Positions 8,414 through 15,802 of a stretch of DNA of 24,353 nt are shown in pieces (within the stretch, counting starts at the first letter, position 1; each line of letters starts with the position of its first letter). Source of the stretch: an uncultured Amaricoccus sp. (GTDB lineage: Bacteria > Pseudomonadota > Alphaproteobacteria > Rhodobacterales > Rhodobacteraceae); NCBI RefSeq assembly GCF_937891315.1, contig NZ_CALAGI010000064.1, forward strand, positions 1 to 24,353, read 5' to 3'. Position numbers and translations under genes: made by a program. Under the pieces are notes generated by a model. That model had not been told where the DNA came from, did not search any database, and worked only from the letters and a program-made list of their open reading frames with translations.

Positions 8414-9045
8414 CAGACTCGAACCTCGACCACCGGGATCGACGGGATTTCGCCCGCCGCGAATCCTGCGAGGCTCGCGCTGATCCGATCCGTATCGAAC
8501 CGAACCGGCACGTCGAATTCGAACCCGGCTGTGATGTCGGCTCCGGCGGCCGGCGCGGTCCAAAGCTCCACACGCCCGATCACCGGATCCACGGAATACC
8601 CAACGCCTGGTTCCAGGACCTGCCCACCGACGGCCACCACGACGCTTCCGGCAACCGGCTTCTTGATCTTCCGCGCGTAGGTCTGCGCTCCCGAACTATA
8701 GTCCTTGACCAGATCAAATACGGTCAACGACCCGTCACCGGTGCCGATCCGCTGATCGAGCGAGGACGGTCGCGAGGAGGGAGCGCCAGATTTGAAGTCG
8801 GTCCAATCCTTCCAGCGAAAGCCGTAGAGCTGTCCTTGGCGCGCTTCGAAGAACGCCATCACCTCGGCCAGATCGTCGAGCGAGCGTACGCCGAGTCCAG
8901 CGTCGTATCGACGGCGAGAGTGCGCCCAGGGCGAATTACGCTCCTCGAACCCGTTGTTGAGCGTGACGATCTCGGTTCGCCGCTCCGGGCCGCCACTCGA
9001 TCCGACGGATAGGGGCGCGGGGAACCGGACTTCATGAAAGCTCAT
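8413..9045 (-). CDS. GTA distal tail protein, DUF2460 (RcGTA g12 homologue)
   Basis: A 210-residue DUF2460 protein with the family signatures FHEVRFPAPLSVGSSGGPERRTEIV at the N-terminus (residues 3-27), WAHSRRRYDAGLGVRSLDDL and FFEARQGQLYGFRWKDWTDFKS. The C-terminal half is a beta-sandwich ending in FDVPVRFDTD and IPVVEVRV. In RcGTA the homologue forms the ring that connects the tail tube to the hub. The first ATG is used; the gap to the tape measure stop is 13 bases, and it overlaps the hub start by one base. Confidence 0.94.
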   Translation of the reverse strand: MSFHEVRFPAPLSVGSSGGPERRTEIVTLNNGFEERNSPWAHSRRRYDAGLGVRSLDDLAEVMAFFEARQGQLYGFRWKDWTDFKSGAPSSRPSSLDQRIGTGDGSLTVFDLVKDYSSGAQTYARKIKKPVAGSVVVAVGGQVLEPGVGYSVDPVIGRVELWTAPAAGADITAGFEFDVPVRFDTDRISASLAGFAAGEIPSIPVVEVRV

Positions 9046-9058
9046 GGACAGACACTCC

Positions 9059-9724
9059 CTACATGTTCCGGCGCCCGCGCTGAATCGCGCGGTTCATTTC
9101 GGCTGCGACCTGGGTATGCGATCTCTGAAAGCTGACGGCGTCGGGAGACGTGATGTTCATGGTCACGTGGACGCCTCCGCCCGCCCCGCCGGTCCGAACG
9201 CCCAGCTTGCCATCCGCTCCGCGCGCGAGCGGCATGATCGCCTCTGGCCCGGCCTCCCCCATCAACCCGGTTCCGCCGCGCATGGGAAACCGCGTAGGAG
9301 AGTCGACGATGCCACCGCTGGCGAATGCCGCGACACGTCCTCCACTAAACGCCCCGCCGTCGGCAAAGCCTAGAAGCCCACCGATGATCGACTGAATTCC
9401 GGAGTTGACCGCCGTCCCGACCGATTTCTGAACCGGCGCGAGAGCCTGCGAGAGGACCGAACCCGTAATGCTTTTGCCAATGTCTGCCAAGGCGTCCGAC
9501 AGTTTCTCGCCATCGAAGATCACGCCTTCGAAGGCCTGCCGCAGCGAGGAGGAAACCGATCGCGACATGCTCGTAGCCTCGCGGCCGGCGCCCTTCATGC
9601 TCCCTTGCACACTATCGAGCTCACGCCGGAAGGTGCTCGCGACACCCCCGAGTCCGGTAAGGCTACCTTCCAGGTTCAGGAATTCGGCCTCGAGCCCGCC
9701 AAGGTCCGCGTCGTAGTCCGCCAT
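9059..9724 (-). CDS. GTA tape measure protein (RcGTA g11 homologue)
   Basis: A 221-residue protein, very short for a tape measure but similar to the RcGTA one, which implies a short tail. The N-terminal third is helical (LGGLEAEFLNLEGSLTGLGG, then STFRRELDSVQGSMKGAGRE). The middle is amphipathic (ALADIGKSITGSVLSQALAPVQ). Glycine-rich FADGGAFSGGRV and FASGGIVDSPTRFP motifs and GLMGEAGPEAIMPLARG follow; these are typical of tape measure C-termini. The ATG at 9724 has a strong upstream ribosome site (GAAGGAAGGG) and lies two bases after the stop of the chaperone gene. Confidence 0.92.
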   Translation of the reverse strand: MADYDADLGGLEAEFLNLEGSLTGLGGVASTFRRELDSVQGSMKGAGREATSMSRSVSSSLRQAFEGVIFDGEKLSDALADIGKSITGSVLSQALAPVQKSVGTAVNSGIQSIIGGLLGFADGGAFSGGRVAAFASGGIVDSPTRFPMRGGTGLMGEAGPEAIMPLARGADGKLGVRTGGAGGGVHVTMNITSPDAVSFQRSHTQVAAEMNRAIQRGRRNM

Positions 9725-9726
9725 GA

Positions 9727-9936
9727 TTATTCCCTTCCTTCGGCCCGCGCGCCTGGATTGTCCGGAAACCGCGCCGCCAGCGCCTCGAGGCCCTCGCGCG
9801 ACAAAGCGTCCCGGCCGGGGCCGCCGCCGGCCATCAGCATGAGTTCGGCCGGTGTCAGGTTCCAGAATTCGTCGGGCCGCAACCCGAGTTGCACCAGCCC
9901 CAGCCGCATGAGCCGGTGCCAGGCGACACGCTTCAT
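9727..9936 (-). CDS. Small tail assembly chaperone (rcc01693 family)
   Basis: A 69-residue protein with the family pattern VAWHRLMRLGLVQLGLRPDEFWNLTPAELMLM, split here over residues 4-34, and a Pro/Gly-rich tail. In siphophages a second small chaperone follows the first between tail tube and tape measure genes, often made by frameshifting. Here it is a separate gene that overlaps the g10 homologue by 4 bases (ATGA). It is thought to help assemble the tube around the tape measure. Confidence 0.88.
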   Translation of the reverse strand: MKRVAWHRLMRLGLVQLGLRPDEFWNLTPAELMLMAGGGPGRDALSREGLEALAARFPDNPGARAEGRE

Positions 9937-10262
9937 GCCTCTTCGTCTTCGTGCGGCAATGTGAAGGTAATCTTGAGAAGCTGCGCCGCGGCCTGCGCCG
10001 CCGCGAGCGGGCCACCGTCGATCTGGCTCTTGACCAGATCGTCCTCGCCAATCTTCCAGCCGCCACCATTCAAACCAGCCGTGAGCAGGCCGATCAGATC
10101 CCGGACCCGGAAGCCGCCCGTCTCGAACCGCGTGATCATCTCAATCAGTGACTCGCACTTCAATTTGGCCTCGAGTTCAGCCAACGCGCCTAGCGTGAGC
10201 CGCATAACCCTCTGCTCGCCGTCGATGGTTAACTCGACCTCACCACGAAATGGATTGGCCAT
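9933..10262 (-). CDS. GTA gp10-like tail assembly chaperone
   Basis: A 109-residue protein matching the GTA gp10 / phage TAC family: FRGEVELTIDGEQRVMRLTL at residues 5-24, ALAELEAKLKCESLIEMI, then FRVRDLIGLLTAGL. It ends in an acidic tail (HEDEEA). It probably binds the tape measure before tail tube polymerisation. The start overlaps the stop of the tail tube gene by one base (TGATG), and the 3' end overlaps the next small chaperone. Confidence 0.9.
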   Translation of the reverse strand: MANPFRGEVELTIDGEQRVMRLTLGALAELEAKLKCESLIEMITRFETGGFRVRDLIGLLTAGLNGGGWKIGEDDLVKSQIDGGPLAAAQAAAQLLKITFTLPHEDEEA

Positions 10263-10675
10263 CAGATCGCCTCGAAGCTCACCGCTCCCGCCGAGGCCAG
10301 CGACAACTCGTAGGTAGCTTCGCCGTCGTGTTGACCGGAATATTCGATGCTCGTGATCTGGAACGGACCCTCGATAATTCCAAAGTCCGGAATTATCACC
10401 TGAAAGGATGGGATCTCCCCGGCGAAGAAAATCGCGCGCGTTCGCTCGTCGGTGGCCGCGTCCCGGAACACACCCGAGCCGGTGATCGCCGCGCTGCGAA
10501 CGCCCGCGCCTGACAACAACTCACGCCACCGTCCGACGCTCCCGAGACTGGTGACATCGACGGTCTCGGCGTTGAACGTGATCCGCGAGGCGCGCAAACC
10601 GGCCACCGTCTCGAAAACGCCCGCGCCCGTCATGTCGAGCTTCACCAACAGGTCCTTGCCTCTCTGGGCCGTCAT
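10262..10675 (-). CDS. GTA major tail tube protein (RcGTA g9 homologue)
   Basis: A 137-residue TP901-1-type major tail protein. Motifs include GKDLLVKLD near the start, TFNAETVDVTSLGS, WRELLSGAGVRSAAITGSGVF, and the beta-rich end GPFQITSIEYSGQHDGEATYELSL (residues 105-128). Six copies per ring would stack to form the tail tube. A 24-base gap separates it from the tail terminator gene upstream. Confidence 0.93.
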   Translation of the reverse strand: MTAQRGKDLLVKLDMTGAGVFETVAGLRASRITFNAETVDVTSLGSVGRWRELLSGAGVRSAAITGSGVFRDAATDERTRAIFFAGEIPSFQVIIPDFGIIEGPFQITSIEYSGQHDGEATYELSLASAGAVSFEAI

Positions 10676-10699
10676 GTCTTCGTCCTCGCTTCAAAGAAG

Positions 10700-11122
10700 T
10701 TAGTTGCTCTCGTCCACGACGGCACGAAAGAGGAGGGAGATCCGGCGCTTCTCGGGCGCCGCTCCCCGTTCCGCCTTCGCCCGCAGAAATCGCATCGAAA
10801 CCAGCCGCCCATCCGCCAGCGTCAGAGGCGCGTCCATCAAGGCGGCGCAGACGGCTCCGGCGATCCGCTTCGCCGTGTCGAATCCGTCGCGCGCCGAATG
10901 CACCTTCACACTGAAATCATGGATCGCGCCGACGCTGGTCTTGGTATCAAACGGCCGCGTGGCCTCATCTCCCAGAGTGATGTGATCGGGCGCGGCGGCA
11001 CCCTCGCGCCCCTGAAGGGGCGCATCATAGATCGCACCGCCCACCAGGTTGCCCAGCGCCGCGTCGGCGGCGAGCCGCTGATAGATCGCGGCCTGTAGCC
11101 CTGCCGAATATCGGTAGGTCAT
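10700..11122 (-). CDS. GTA tail terminator, DUF3168 (RcGTA g8 homologue)
   Basis: A 140-residue DUF3168 protein (LQAAIYQRLAADAALGNLVG, AIYDAPLQG, DHITLGDEATRPFDTKTS, HDFSVKVHSARDGFDTAKRI). It caps the head-proximal end of the tail tube and joins it to the stopper. Its start overlaps the previous stop by 4 bases (ATGA), so translation is probably coupled. Confidence 0.92.
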   Translation of the reverse strand: MTYRYSAGLQAAIYQRLAADAALGNLVGGAIYDAPLQGREGAAAPDHITLGDEATRPFDTKTSVGAIHDFSVKVHSARDGFDTAKRIAGAVCAALMDAPLTLADGRLVSMRFLRAKAERGAAPEKRRISLLFRAVVDESN

Positions 11123-11457
11123 GGCAGAACGCCCTCCTCGACGTCGATCGCCAGGTAGCGCCCGTACGGGTCGTATTCCGCGACTGCCAGAATGTTGAAG
11201 ACACGCTCGCCTTCGCGAAACCGCTGTTCAGGCCGCGGTCGGGACGGAGCACCAACGGGCGCGGCCCGAACCAGAATGCGCGACTTCACCCGCGACGTGG
11301 GCTGCGCAGCGAGAAGTTCCTCGCGTCCCGACCGCGATCGTACATCGGCCCACAATGTTCCAAGTGCGCGCCAGTCGACCGCGAAGCCGCCGGCGCCATC
11401 GGTCAGGCTCTCGCGCGCCTCGAGCACCAGCCGGCGCGACAGCGTCACCTCCGTCAC
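11119..11457 (-). CDS. GTA head closure / stopper protein (RcGTA g7 homologue)
   Basis: A 112-residue SPP1 gp16-like head-tail connector with the expected pattern: GFAVDWRALGTLWADVRSRSG around residues 24-44, then SRVKSRILVRAAPVG, and RFREGERVFNILAVAEYDPYGRYL near the C-terminus. It closes the head after packaging and docks the tail. It overlaps both neighbours by 4 bases (ATGA at each junction). Confidence 0.92.
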   Translation of the reverse strand: MTEVTLSRRLVLEARESLTDGAGGFAVDWRALGTLWADVRSRSGREELLAAQPTSRVKSRILVRAAPVGAPSRPRPEQRFREGERVFNILAVAEYDPYGRYLAIDVEEGVLP

Positions 11458-12053
11458 GACACCCCCCCGCCGATCCGCGTCGAGCGGTAGGCCTCGATCA
11501 GAACCAGAACCCCGAAGGGGATCATGGTCCCCGAAACCGCGCCCTCGGAGCGATGCTCGTAGAAATGCGCGGCGAGCAGGAAAACCGCCTGCCTGAGATC
11601 GGCGGGAACGTCGCTCCAGGCATCACCATAGCCCGCCGTGAAGCGGATTTCCGCATGTCCCGAGCGCGGAATGCGTGGAAGGTTCCGCCCGAACCGGCCA
11701 ACGAGCCGCGGTCGCTGGCTGTCGCGAAGCACCGACCAGTTCTCCGGCTCGACGACCGTGCCGGAGCCGTCGACCTCCACCAGTGTGACCGCGTCGACCG
11801 AGCGGATCGGCCCGATCGGCAAACCCTGGCTCGCGTCCTCGCGCCAGCGGGTCACGCTCCAGGAGAATTCACGGGTGAGCAGCGCGCGACCGATGCGGGC
11901 CTCGATCGCCGCCATGGCGGACCTGAGATAAAGCTCCAGAACCGCGTCCTCCGACCCATCGTCGGCGAACCCGCTTCCAAGGCGCAGATGCTCACCGAAG
12001 GCGCGCACGGGCACCGCCGCCGCTGGCGGCGCGGCTACTTCCGTCAAGATCAT
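11454..12053 (-). CDS. GTA head-tail adaptor (RcGTA g6 homologue)
   Basis: A 199-residue connector of the gp6/phiE125 gp8-like type. LELYLRSAMAAIEARIGRAL (about residues 40-59) is the usual helical motif, followed by WREDASQGLPIGPIRSVDAV and the RFTAGYGDAWSDVPADLRQA region. It forms the ring under the portal. A good ribosome site (GAGGAG, 6 bases before the ATG) supports the start. The 3' end overlaps the stopper gene by 4 bases. Confidence 0.92.
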   Translation of the reverse strand: MILTEVAAPPAAAVPVRAFGEHLRLGSGFADDGSEDAVLELYLRSAMAAIEARIGRALLTREFSWSVTRWREDASQGLPIGPIRSVDAVTLVEVDGSGTVVEPENWSVLRDSQRPRLVGRFGRNLPRIPRSGHAEIRFTAGYGDAWSDVPADLRQAVFLLAAHFYEHRSEGAVSGTMIPFGVLVLIEAYRSTRIGGGVS

Positions 12054-12075
12054 CTGGAACTCCTCAATGCGGGCC

Positions 12076-12372
12076 TCAGCCCAAAGCGATCCGCATGACG
12101 ATCGCGCGACGGAGCACGCGATCGTCGTTGGTCCGAACCCGGTTCGACACGATGTAGACGCGTCCCCTCACGCCACCGACCAGCTTCGCCCAGGACCGGA
12201 ACAGATCGTGGCGCTGCTCCACGATCTCCAAATCGCCGCGATCCTCGTGACAGGGCTGGACGCTCCAGCCGAGATCGGCCGTGATCCGTTCGCCAGGCGC
12301 CAGATAGCCATTCTGCCAGTCCATCAGGCAAGTCGCCGCCTGCGCGGTCGATTTCAGGGCGTAACCACTCAT
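12076..12372 (-). CDS. Small extra phage-like structural protein between capsid and adaptor genes
   Basis: A 98-residue protein that I do not firmly recognise. It starts MSGYALKSTAQAATCLMDW and then shows a beta-rich pattern, GERITADLGWSVQP, followed by GGVRGRVYIVSNRVRTNDD and RAIVMRI. This is the layout of small immunoglobulin-like proteins annotated in phages as fibre-tail adaptors or head-surface proteins. The start at 12372 has GGAG 7 bases upstream; an in-frame ATG at 12402 lies inside the hairpin arm and is less likely. To my knowledge the R. capsulatus cluster has no gene at this position. It is spaced 22 bases from the adaptor gene and 155 from the capsid gene, so it may be translated separately from the capsid message. 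Function inferred only from position and fold pattern. Confidence 0.72.
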   Translation of the reverse strand: MSGYALKSTAQAATCLMDWQNGYLAPGERITADLGWSVQPCHEDRGDLEIVEQRHDLFRSWAKLVGGVRGRVYIVSNRVRTNDDRVLRRAIVMRIALG

Positions 12373-12399
12373 CGCTGGCTCCACTCGTCGAGCAAGGAA

Positions 12400-12458
12400 C
12401 ACACCCCCGCGCCGCCCGAGCGGAGGGAGGAGCAGCGACTGGAGCGCGCGGGGGTGTG
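12400..12458 (-). repeat. 13-bp inverted repeat with 33-base loop after the capsid gene
   Basis: CACACCCCCGCGC (12400-12412) and GCGCGGGGGTGTG (12446-12458) are perfectly complementary. In the minus-strand transcript this is a very GC-rich stem between the capsid gene and the next small gene, and its 3' arm reaches within 28 bases of that gene's start. No U-run follows, so it is better seen as an mRNA-stabilising, processing or partial attenuation element than as a terminator. Confidence 0.6.
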
Positions 12459-12466
12459 CGAGATCC

Positions 12467-12486
12467 GCCCCGATCGGGATCGGGGC
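12467..12486 (-). repeat. Compact 8-bp hairpin after the capsid gene
   Basis: GCCCCGAT (12467-12474) and ATCGGGGC (12479-12486) pair around a 4-base loop. It lies 41 bases after the capsid stop in the transcript and just before the larger hairpin. With no U-run, it could protect the 3' end of a capsid message against exonucleases. Confidence 0.6.
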
Positions 12487-12527
12487 AGATCATTTGCGGT
12501 CGCATTGGAAAAGGGTCGGAACCCTCC

Positions 12528-13733
12528 TCAGCTCGCCGCAAATTTCAGGAGCTTGATCGCCGCGAAGTCGCTGACGTCGCCACCGATGCGCTTGGTCGCA
12601 TAGAACAGCACATGGGGCTTCGCCGAGAACGGATCGCGCAGGATCCGCAGGTCCGGGCGCTCGGCGACGGTATAGCCCGCGCGGAAATCGCCGAAAGCGA
12701 TCGCAAAGGCGTCGACCGCGATGTCCGGCATGTCCTCGGAGATCAGTACGGGATACCCCATCAGCCGCGCCGGCTCGGCGGCGGCCAGACCGTCGGACCA
12801 CAGGAAGCGGCCGTCGGCGTCCTTCATCTTGCGCACGGCGCCGGCGGTCTTCGAATTCATCACAAAGGTCGCATTGGCGCGGTAGCGGGCGCCAAGCGCG
12901 TAGACGACATCGACGATCGCGTCGGCCGACTCGCTCGCCAGGAAGTCGCCCGCGACGCCGGTCGGAACATAGCCGAGCGAACCCCATGCCCAGAGATCGG
13001 TGTCGACCTTGGGATAGTGGAGAAAGCCGGTCGGCTTGTCGACGCCGTCGCCCTTCACGAAGGCCTCGGCCTCGGCGCGGCTGAACTTGTCGGCGATCCG
13101 CTGCGCGAGCCAGCCTTCGACATCGAAGGCGCTGTCATCGAGCAGGCGCTGCGACGCTTTCGGCAGCGCCGAGAGCTCGTGCAGCGGGATCGAGATGCGG
13201 TCGACCTGCGGCGTGCCAGTCTCGGAGCGGGCGGCGCTTTCCGTTGCCCAGCCGGCGCCGGTATCCGTATGATCGACCAGCACGTCGAAAGCGCTCGCCT
13301 CGACGGTGACGACATTCGAGATCGTCCGGATCGACGCAGACGAGTGGAGGACGCCGACAATCTGCGCGGCGGTCTGCGGATCGACCAGATAGCCGCCATC
13401 GGCGGCGACGGCGGTCGAGAACGCCTTTTCCTCAATTGTCAGGTTGCGCAGGCCGTCGTCGTCGCCCGACCGCAGATAGGCCGCGAAGGCCCTCTTGTGC
13501 GGGACGTCGACTTCGGCGCCGCGCGCCAGATGCGGGCGGTTCGTCGCGGCGGATTTGCGATCGAGCATGGCCAAACGGGTTTCCTGTTCCTTGAGCTTCG
13601 ATTTGATCTCGGACTGAAAGGCGTCGAATTCGCCAAGGAACCCGGACAAGGCGGCCTTGACCTCCAAGTGCGGGCTCTGGCCCGGGGCTAGACTCCCCCC
13701 CCGGGACTTGCTTTCGGGTGTCTGCATTGGCAT
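12528..13733 (-). CDS. GTA major capsid protein, HK97 fold (RcGTA g5 homologue)
   Basis: A protein of about 401 residues. Residues 22-60 are charged and helical (FLGEFDAFQSEIKSKLKEQE), the coiled-coil scaffolding region removed by the prohead protease in HK97-like heads. The mature domain starts near 80-110 with FAAYLRSGDDDGLRNL and STAVAADGGYLVDPQTA, then ASIRTISNVV, HELSALPKASQRLLDDSAFD, GDGVDKPTGFLHYP, NATFVMNSKT, MGYPVLISEDMPD and FGDFRAGYTVAERPDLRILRD (given in parts). All are standard for the family. ATG 13733 and ATG 13727 are both possible; AAGGA lies 3 bases before the first and 9 before the second, so 13727 may be the real start. It follows the protease gene by 32 bases. Confidence 0.95.
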   Translation of the reverse strand: MPMQTPESKSRGGSLAPGQSPHLEVKAALSGFLGEFDAFQSEIKSKLKEQETRLAMLDRKSAATNRPHLARGAEVDVPHKRAFAAYLRSGDDDGLRNLTIEEKAFSTAVAADGGYLVDPQTAAQIVGVLHSSASIRTISNVVTVEASAFDVLVDHTDTGAGWATESAARSETGTPQVDRISIPLHELSALPKASQRLLDDSAFDVEGWLAQRIADKFSRAEAEAFVKGDGVDKPTGFLHYPKVDTDLWAWGSLGYVPTGVAGDFLASESADAIVDVVYALGARYRANATFVMNSKTAGAVRKMKDADGRFLWSDGLAAAEPARLMGYPVLISEDMPDIAVDAFAIAFGDFRAGYTVAERPDLRILRDPFSAKPHVLFYATKRIGGDVSDFAAIKLLKFAAS

Positions 13734-13765
13734 GGTTCCTTGATGTTGAAAGCGCGGGCCAGAGC

Positions 13766-14323
13766 TCACGCCAGCATTTCCCTCGCCGCGCGGAAGGTGT
13801 CGGCCAGAGTCTGCGCCAGGTTGTCTTCAGGCTCGGAAGCCTCGGCCTGCGCCCGTGCTTCGGGAAGCATGGGAAAGGTCACCAGCGAGACTTCCCAAAG
13901 CTCGATCTCGTGCAGAAGCCGCTGGCCGGTTCCCGCCTTCTCGCTGCGCAGCGTGCGATAGCCGATCGACAGCCCGTCGATCGCCCCCGCCTGCAACAAC
14001 ACATGCGCCTCGCGCGCCACCTGCACCTCGGTCAGGAGCCGCCCCTTGACGAAAAGGCCCCGTGCATCCTCGCGGACCTCTTCCCAGAGCCCGATCGGCT
14101 GGGCCGGATTGTGCTGCCACAGCATCTTGACACCACTACCGGCCGCCGCCAGCCGGGCGAGGCTGGCGGCGTAGGCGCCGCGCTGCACCACGTCGCCGCC
14201 CTGGTCGGTCGCGCCGAACAGGCTCGCATAGCCCGAGATCTCCGCGCCCTCCTTCAGTGCGAGGTCGCCGTCGAACTTGCGAAACTTGGTTTCAAGCGGG
14301 CCGTAGCCCCCAAACGCCTGCAT
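13766..14323 (-). CDS. GTA prohead protease, HK97 family (RcGTA g4 homologue)
   Basis: A 185-residue serine protease of family S78. GYASLFGATDQGGDVVQRGAY marks residues 31-51. The catalytic set is visible: His71 in LWQHNPAQPIG, Ser119 in IDGLSIGYRT, and an acidic partner in EIELWEVSLVTFP (about 139-144). It should cleave the N-terminal scaffold of the capsid protein during head maturation. A GTG at 14326 directly precedes the ATG at 14323; GAGGGA lies 7 bases upstream of the GTG and 10 of the ATG, so the true start could be either. The next gene upstream ends 13 bases before the start. Confidence 0.94.
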   Translation of the reverse strand: MQAFGGYGPLETKFRKFDGDLALKEGAEISGYASLFGATDQGGDVVQRGAYAASLARLAAAGSGVKMLWQHNPAQPIGLWEEVREDARGLFVKGRLLTEVQVAREAHVLLQAGAIDGLSIGYRTLRSEKAGTGQRLLHEIELWEVSLVTFPMLPEARAQAEASEPEDNLAQTLADTFRAAREMLA

Positions 14324-14336
14324 CACTGCCGTTCCC

Positions 14337-14585
14337 TCAAGAAGTTGCTAGATTGACGAGCCCGTATGCGATGTCGGCGAGGATCAGCGAGGCCGCGCCA
14401 TAGGCCGCCAGCCAGATACGCTTCTCCAGCCGATCGAGGGTGACCTCGATGTGGACGAGGCGTCGCTCCAGCTGCTGCCACCGCTCCTCGGCGATCCGCT
14501 CATTGACCTCGATGCGAGCGGAGGCGACGTCGAAAGGTTCGTAAAGAAAGCGTGATCCGCCGCCGCGAATGACGTTGGCCCGCAT
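14337..14585 (-). CDS. GTA head formation protein, rcc01685 (g3.5) type, one membrane-like helix
   Basis: An 82-residue protein. Residues 21-56 form a strongly charged helix or coiled coil (ARIEVNERIAEERWQQLERR, then HIEVTLDRLEKRIW), followed by a hydrophobic segment at 57-80 (LAAYGAASLILADIAYGLVNLA). This organisation and its place between portal and protease match the small gene called g3.5 in RcGTA, which is needed for head formation; the mechanism is unknown. The ATG at 14585 overlaps the portal stop by one base (TGATG). An in-frame TTG at 14588 is a less likely start. Confidence 0.85.
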   Translation of the reverse strand: MRANVIRGGGSRFLYEPFDVASARIEVNERIAEERWQQLERRLVHIEVTLDRLEKRIWLAAYGAASLILADIAYGLVNLATS

Positions 14586-15760
14586 CAATCCTCCCGAAGA
14601 CCCGGAAGGCCGAGCATTCGCCGCTTCTCCGCGTCGCTGAGAAAGCTGGCACCGCTGATCCGGTTCCAGAGTGTCACCCGCTCGTCGGCCAGGGCGGGAA
14701 CATTGTCCTCGTCGATCTTGATCTGGAACGGTGCGCCGTAGAAGAACGGCAGCCAGCCCGACAAAGCGGCGAGGCTCTTCGCCACCAGCGGCAGGACCGT
14801 CAGCCGGAAGAACGCGCGATGCGCCTCCTGATAGTTCGCGTAGGTATTGTCGCCGGGCAGGCCGAGCAGCATCGGCGGCACGCCGAAGCTCAGCGCGATG
14901 TCCCGCGCCGCCGCTTGCTTCGTGGTGTGGAACTCCATGTCGCTCGGCGAGAAGCCCATCGGCTTCCAGTCAAGTCCACCCTCCAGAAGCATCGGCCGCC
15001 CGGCATTGCGCGCGCCTTGATGATGGCTCTCGAGCTCGTCGATCAGTCGCGCATACTGGTCCGAGGCGAGCGAACCCTGCCCGTCCGCCCCCTTGTAGAC
15101 GATGGCGCCCGACGGACGCGCGGCGTTGTCGAGCAGCGCCTTCGACCAGGCGCTCGCCGAATTATGCACATCGATCGCACTCGCCGCGGCGTGCAGCGGC
15201 GACAGACCGTAGTGATCGTCCACCGGATGGAAGCTCTTCACATGCAGGATCGGCACCCGGTCCTGACGCATGTCGAAGGCGTGCTTCTTCGCACCGACAC
15301 TGTATTCATAGGCGATCGGCCAGCCGTCCGTGCCCTGCACGACCTTCATCCGGTCCGACCGCAGCGAATAGATCTCGCGTGGCCCGCCGGAGACGTGCTC
15401 TCCCGCCGCCTCCAGATAGCCATCTCCACTCAGCAGCAGATGGCCGTAGAAATTCTCAAGCAGCGCGGCTCCGCCCTGCCCCGGATTCGGCGACGCCAGG
15501 AGATCGAGCGCCGGATGCGTGTCGAACCGCCGCGTCGCATCCTGGACCACCACCGGAACCGCCGCGGCGGCCTCGGCGATGATCTTCACGCAGCGATAGC
15601 CGACCGGATTGTTGAGAAACCCGATCCGCGTCAGCGTCGCGGCGTCGCGCGCGGACCAGGCCACCTTGCCCGCGCCCTGGAACGCGACAAGCGGCGCCGC
15701 GGCCGAGGCCTTGGCCTCGGGCGCCGCCGGCTTCGCCATGCGGAAAATCTGCAAGACCAT
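14585..15760 (-). CDS. GTA portal protein, HK97 type (RcGTA g3 homologue)
   Basis: A 391-residue portal. Family motifs are NPVGYRCVKIIAEAAAAVPV (residues about 50-69), LLLSGDGYLEA, IYSLRSDRMKVV, VLHVKSFHP-like ILHVKSFHPVDDHYGLSPLHAA, LLDNAARPSGAIVY and DIALSFGVPPMLLGLPGDNTYANYQEA (in parts). Twelve copies form the packaging channel at one capsid vertex, to which the terminase docks. AGGAG 9 bases upstream supports the start. It lies 42 bases after the large terminase and overlaps the next gene by one base. Confidence 0.95.
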   Translation of the reverse strand: MVLQIFRMAKPAAPEAKASAAAPLVAFQGAGKVAWSARDAATLTRIGFLNNPVGYRCVKIIAEAAAAVPVVVQDATRRFDTHPALDLLASPNPGQGGAALLENFYGHLLLSGDGYLEAAGEHVSGGPREIYSLRSDRMKVVQGTDGWPIAYEYSVGAKKHAFDMRQDRVPILHVKSFHPVDDHYGLSPLHAAASAIDVHNSASAWSKALLDNAARPSGAIVYKGADGQGSLASDQYARLIDELESHHQGARNAGRPMLLEGGLDWKPMGFSPSDMEFHTTKQAAARDIALSFGVPPMLLGLPGDNTYANYQEAHRAFFRLTVLPLVAKSLAALSGWLPFFYGAPFQIKIDEDNVPALADERVTLWNRISGASFLSDAEKRRMLGLPGLRED

Positions 15761-15802
15761 GAAAGCCTGCTCCTGACTATTGATTGTGTCGCCTGGGGTC
15801 GC

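Noticed and set aside
13682..13709. A C-rich inverted stretch near the start of the capsid gene.
   Set aside because: It lies within the coding part of the capsid N-terminus, is imperfect, and is explained by Gly/Ser/Pro codons in GC-rich DNA.
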